From Actinomyces sp. (GTDB taxonomy: Bacteria > Actinomycetota > Actinomycetes > Actinomycetales > Actinomycetaceae), in the NCBI RefSeq assembly GCF_030530635.1, contig NZ_JAUMUL010000004.1, positions 39,628 through 86,613 of the forward strand: a DNA stretch of 46,986 bases. Reading direction: 5' to 3'. This document shows positions 43,640 to 46,986 of the stretch, in pieces. A program made the position numbers and the translations under genes. The notes beneath the pieces were generated by a model. That model searched no databases and was not told the origin of the DNA. It saw only the letters and a list, made by a program, of their open reading frames with translations. Positions within the stretch are counted from its first letter, which is position 1, and each line of letters starts with the position of its first letter.

Positions 43640-45240
43640 TGAAGGTGATGGCTCAGATCGCCATGGTGATGAACCTGGACAAGTGCATCGGCTGCCACAC
43701 GTGCTCGGTCACCTGCAAGCAGGCGTGGACCAACCGCGAGGGCACCGAGTACATGTGGTTCAACAACGTCGAGACGCGCCCCGGCGTCGGCTACCCCAAG
43801 GGTTGGGAGGATCAGGACCGCTGGCGCGGCGGTTGGGAGCGCACCGCCGGCGGGCGGCTGCGGCCCCGCTCCGGCGGGAGGCTGCGCCGCCTCGCGCAGA
43901 TTTTCGCCAACCCGGACCTGCCGGGCGTTCAGGACTACTACGAGCCGTGGACCTACGAGTACGACCGGCTGCTGTCCGCCCCTAAGGACTCCCCCAACAT
44001 TCCGGTGGCGCGGGCCAAGAGCCAACTGACCGGCGAGTACATGCCCACCATCCAGTGGGGTCCCAACTGGGACGACGACCTGGGCGGCTCCCCCCAAACC
44101 CTCGCGGAGGACCCGGTCGTGGCGGGCATGGGCCGGAGGATCGCCACCGAGATTGATCAGACCTTCATGTTCTACCTGCCGCGCATCTGCGAGCACTGTC
44201 TGAACCCCACCTGTGTGTCGGCCTGCCCGTCCGGCGCCATGTACAAGCGCAGCGAGGACGGCATCGTGCTGGTGGATCAGGACGCCTGCCGCGGTTGGCG
44301 CATGTGCGTGTCCGCCTGCCCGTACAAGAAGGTCTACTTCAACCACGCCACCGGCAAGGCGGAGAAGTGCACCCTGTGCTACCCGCGGCTGGAGGCCGGG
44401 CAGCCTACCGTCTGCTCTGAGACCTGCGTGGGGCGCCTGCGCTACCTGGGGGTGCTGCTGTACGACGCCGACCGCGTCTCCCAGGCGGCCGCCGTCGCCG
44501 ACCCGCAGGACCTGTATGCGGCGCAGCGGGAGATCCTGCTGGACCCACACGATCCGGAGGTGGTGCGGGCCGCACGGGAGGCGGGTGTGCCCGCCTCGTG
44601 GGTGCAGGCCGCTCAGAACGCCCCCGTGTGGGACCTGATCTCCACCTACCGGGTGGCGCTGCCACTGCACCCGGAGTACCGGACCATGCCGATGGTCTGG
44701 TACATCCCGCCGCTGTCGCCGGTAGTGGATGAGGTGGCCGCCGCGGGCCTGGACGGCGAGGACCACCGGGTGCTGTTGACCGCCGTGTCCGAGATGCGCA
44801 TCCCGCTTGAGTACCTGGCGGGCCTGTTCACCGCCGGGGACACCGGTGCGGTGGAACTGGTGCTGCGGCGCCTGGCGGCCATGCGCTCACACATGCGCGA
44901 GGTTCGGCTCGGACGTGAGGCCGATCCGGCCATCGCCGCCGCCGTCGGTATGAGCGGGGCGCAGTTGGAGAAAATGTACCGCTTGCTGGCAATCGCCAAG
45001 TATGACGACCGCTATGTCATCCCCACCGCCAGCCCGGAGGTGCCGCGCGGCATGACCGCCATGGGCGAGGATGTGCGCACCCTGTTGGGTGAGGGCGCCC
45101 CGGCCGCCTGCGGCTCCGCCGTCGGGCGGGGCACGGACGGGCCGGTCACGCTACCGCTGCCAACGGTGCGCCGTAGCCCGGTGCCGGCGGCGGGCCCCGG
45201 CGTCAAAGTGAGTGCGGCCGACCGGGTCGGGGGCCGCTGA
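43639..45240 (+). CDS. narH: respiratory nitrate reductase beta subunit
   Basis: The 533-residue iron-sulphur protein carries electrons from NarI to NarG. The N-terminal cluster has Cys16, Cys19, Cys22 and Cys26; further cysteines are in CEHCLNPTCVSACPSG and CRGWRMCVSACP, where the tryptophan marks the [3Fe-4S] site, and in CTLCYPR and CSETC. It starts 1 nt inside the narG stop with AGGAGG upstream. The C-terminal tail after about 490 is Pro/Gly-rich and variable. Confidence 0.97.
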   Translation: MKVMAQIAMVMNLDKCIGCHTCSVTCKQAWTNREGTEYMWFNNVETRPGVGYPKGWEDQDRWRGGWERTAGGRLRPRSGGRLRRLAQIFANPDLPGVQDYYEPWTYEYDRLLSAPKDSPNIPVARAKSQLTGEYMPTIQWGPNWDDDLGGSPQTLAEDPVVAGMGRRIATEIDQTFMFYLPRICEHCLNPTCVSACPSGAMYKRSEDGIVLVDQDACRGWRMCVSACPYKKVYFNHATGKAEKCTLCYPRLEAGQPTVCSETCVGRLRYLGVLLYDADRVSQAAAVADPQDLYAAQREILLDPHDPEVVRAAREAGVPASWVQAAQNAPVWDLISTYRVALPLHPEYRTMPMVWYIPPLSPVVDEVAAAGLDGEDHRVLLTAVSEMRIPLEYLAGLFTAGDTGAVELVLRRLAAMRSHMREVRLGREADPAIAAAVGMSGAQLEKMYRLLAIAKYDDRYVIPTASPEVPRGMTAMGEDVRTLLGEGAPAACGSAVGRGTDGPVTLPLPTVRRSPVPAAGPGVKVSAADRVGGR

Positions 45241-45241
45241 C

Positions 45242-46051
45242 ATGATGTTGAAGACGAGCGCAGGTATGGGGCCGGCGGCGACCGCCGCGGTGGGGATCGA
45301 CGCCGCCGGGCGGGCAATCGTCCATATGAGCGTCTCACTGCTGCTCGACTACCCCGCCGAGGCGACCTTCAACGAGCGGCTCGACGCCGTCGCCGCGGCC
45401 CTGGCCACCGCCCCCGCGCTGCCCGAGGCGGCTGCCCGGCCGCTGGCGGAATTCGTGGCGCAGGCTCGGACGCGGGGTGCGCGCGCCCTGGCCGAACACT
45501 ATGTGGAGGTCTTCGACCGGCGGCGCCGCTGCTGCCTGTACCTGAGCTATTACACCGTCGGCGACACCCGCTACCGGGGGGCCGCCCTGATCGCCTTCAA
45601 GCAGGCCTTGGCTGCCGTCGGTTACGAGCTGGACCGCGATGAGCTGCCCGACTACCTGCCGGTGGTGTTGGAGCTGAGTGCCCGCAGCGGTGATGAGGTC
45701 GCCGACCTGCTGCTGTCCTCGCACCGGGACGGCCTGGAGGTGCTGCGCCGAGCCCTGACCGACGCGGCCTCCCCGTACGCTCGGCTGCTTGACGCCGTCG
45801 TCGCCACCTTGGAGCCGGTGGATGCCGCCACCGCGAAGCGGGTACGGGCCTTAGTGGCGGCCGGCCCGCCCACCGAGACGGTGGGAGTCACCGACACCCT
45901 GCCTTTCCCGAGCATGCCGCCCGTGGCGGCGGTCGGCCGACCGCCGCGGTCAGAGCCCGTTGACGCCACCGGCGTCGCCCCGCCGTCGTCCTCCGGCCCG
46001 TCGACGCATCCGGCCGGATTCACTCCCGCCAGTAACCAGGAGCAGCCATGA
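45242..46051 (+). CDS. narJ: nitrate reductase assembly chaperone
   Basis: The 269-residue protein has the NarJ/TorD-like helical domain at about residues 28-195 (MSVSLLLDYPAE, EHYVEVFDRRRRCCLYLSYYTVGDTRYRG, DELPDYLPVVLELSA), followed by a Pro-rich tail. It helps insert the cofactor into NarG and attach NarGH to NarI and is not part of the final enzyme. The ATG follows the narH stop by 1 nt; the stop overlaps narI by 4 nt. Confidence 0.94.
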   Translation: MMLKTSAGMGPAATAAVGIDAAGRAIVHMSVSLLLDYPAEATFNERLDAVAAALATAPALPEAAARPLAEFVAQARTRGARALAEHYVEVFDRRRRCCLYLSYYTVGDTRYRGAALIAFKQALAAVGYELDRDELPDYLPVVLELSARSGDEVADLLLSSHRDGLEVLRRALTDAASPYARLLDAVVATLEPVDAATAKRVRALVAAGPPTETVGVTDTLPFPSMPPVAAVGRPPRSEPVDATGVAPPSSSGPSTHPAGFTPASNQEQP

Positions 46052-46842
46052 ACACCTTCGAGTCGGCGGTTTTGTGGACCGCCCTTCCCTACGTGTCCTT
46101 AATCCTGCTGGTGGCAGGGTTGATATGGCGCTACCGCAACGATCAGTTCGGGTGGACCAGCCGGTCCTCGCAGTGGCAGGAGTCGGCCATCTTGCGCTGG
46201 GCCTCTCCCCTGTTCCACTTCGGGATTCTGCTGGTGGCGCTGGGCCACTTCATGGGACTGGTGATCCCCAAGAGTTGGACCGAGGCAGCCGGTATCCCCG
46301 AGCACGTGTACCACCTGATGGCGGTGATACCCGGATCGTTGGCCGGATTAATGACGCTGGTGGGCCTGGCCGGCCTGCTCTACCGGCGCATTGTGGTCAA
46401 GTCGGTGCGTCTGGCCACCACACGGAACGACATCTTCATGTACGTGCTGCTGCTGGTGCCCGTGTGCCTGGGCGCGTGGGCGACGCTTTCCACACAGCTG
46501 CTGGGCGGCGCCGACGGCGGCTACGACTACCGGGAGACGATCAGTCCCTGGTTCCGTTCGATCTTCGCCCTGCACCCGAATCCGGAGCTGATGGGGGACG
46601 TACCCGGGGTGTTCAAGCTGCACGTGGTGGCGGGTCTGCTGCTGTTCGCTGTCTGGCCCTTCACCCGACTCGTCCACGCGGTTTCCGCACCGGTGGGGTA
46701 TGTGACTCGGCCTTACGTGGTCTACCGTTCCCGCCCGGGCGTCACCTCCACCGTGCCGCCGCGCCGCGGCTGGTTGCCGGTGCGTACCCAGGGCACAGGC
46801 AACCAGGGAGCGGACGATCTCACCCCCTCCCAGGGCGCCTAG
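46048..46842 (+). CDS. narI: respiratory nitrate reductase gamma subunit (cytochrome b)
   Basis: The 264-residue protein has five hydrophobic segments and the haem-ligating histidines expected in NarI (SPLFHFGILLVALGHFMGLV; KLHVVAGLLLFAVWPFTRLVHA). It oxidises quinol and passes electrons to NarH. The ATG overlaps the narJ stop. The remaining 144 bp of the window hold no gene or clear terminator that I can support. Confidence 0.96.
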   Translation: MNTFESAVLWTALPYVSLILLVAGLIWRYRNDQFGWTSRSSQWQESAILRWASPLFHFGILLVALGHFMGLVIPKSWTEAAGIPEHVYHLMAVIPGSLAGLMTLVGLAGLLYRRIVVKSVRLATTRNDIFMYVLLLVPVCLGAWATLSTQLLGGADGGYDYRETISPWFRSIFALHPNPELMGDVPGVFKLHVVAGLLLFAVWPFTRLVHAVSAPVGYVTRPYVVYRSRPGVTSTVPPRRGWLPVRTQGTGNQGADDLTPSQGA

Positions 46843-46986
46843 TCCTCATCCCCTCCCCATCACCGAGACCGTCACCAGTTACACACAGAGACCGGGAGGG
46901 CTATTCATAGGGGCCCGCCGCTGTGGAGTTTCCAGGCGTTCTGCGTGATTGTGGGGAAGTTCCGGCTCTTCCGGTTGTGGGTGTGT

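Overview
The window is high-GC DNA with actinobacterial traits: GTG/TTG starts and strong GGAGG ribosome sites, the actinobacteria-specific ribosomal protein bL37, a SigR/RsrA redox sigma pair, a monomeric isocitrate dehydrogenase and an aroA-rsgA pair. An Actinomyces-like facultative anaerobe is my best guess; the placement is inference.

Positions 1-5361 look like the right end of an integrated plasmid-like element. It carries a small membrane protein, a ribbon-helix-helix-like protein and ParA, a tyrosine recombinase, a C5-cytosine DNA methyltransferase preceded by four tiny genes, and at its edge a 44-nt fragment of a tRNA-Arg 3' end followed by the tRNA's terminator. A small-peptide cassette (-10 box, RBS-sequestering leader, 46-47 aa peptide, terminator, second hairpin) occurs once inside the element (2060-2400) and once just outside it (5500-5826).

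Positions 5894-16274 hold chromosomal genes: a type B carboxylesterase, a glycerophosphodiester phosphodiesterase, an M23 peptidase, two CNNM/CorC membrane proteins, an SGNH-like protein lacking its catalytic residues, and a sugar ABC importer without its own ATPase. At 16275-19504 a TetR regulator diverges from a two-gene ABC exporter, with an inverted repeat between the -35 and -10 boxes.

Positions 19601-26594 hold bL37, rsrA, sigR (with an exact SigR-type promoter and a possible N-terminally extended isoform), doxX, icd, aroA and rsgA.

Positions 26679-46842 form a nitrate/nitrite respiration island: a four-cysteine HTH regulator, nirK with a partner membrane protein, a DUF2249 protein, molybdenum cofactor genes (moaA, moaD, moaE, moeA, moaC, mobA, mogA), narK and narGHJI. 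MoCo made by the moa/moe/mob/mog genes serves NarG. NarK exchanges nitrate and nitrite, NarGHI reduces nitrate at the membrane, and NirK reduces nitrite to NO outside. The nirK and narK promoters share the 9-mer TTATTACGG inside palindromes, a candidate operator for the local regulator. Between mobA and mogA sits an unrelated AbiEi-like/nuclease-like gene flanked by inverted arrays of a 23-bp repeat, the best candidate here for an undescribed mobile or defence cassette.
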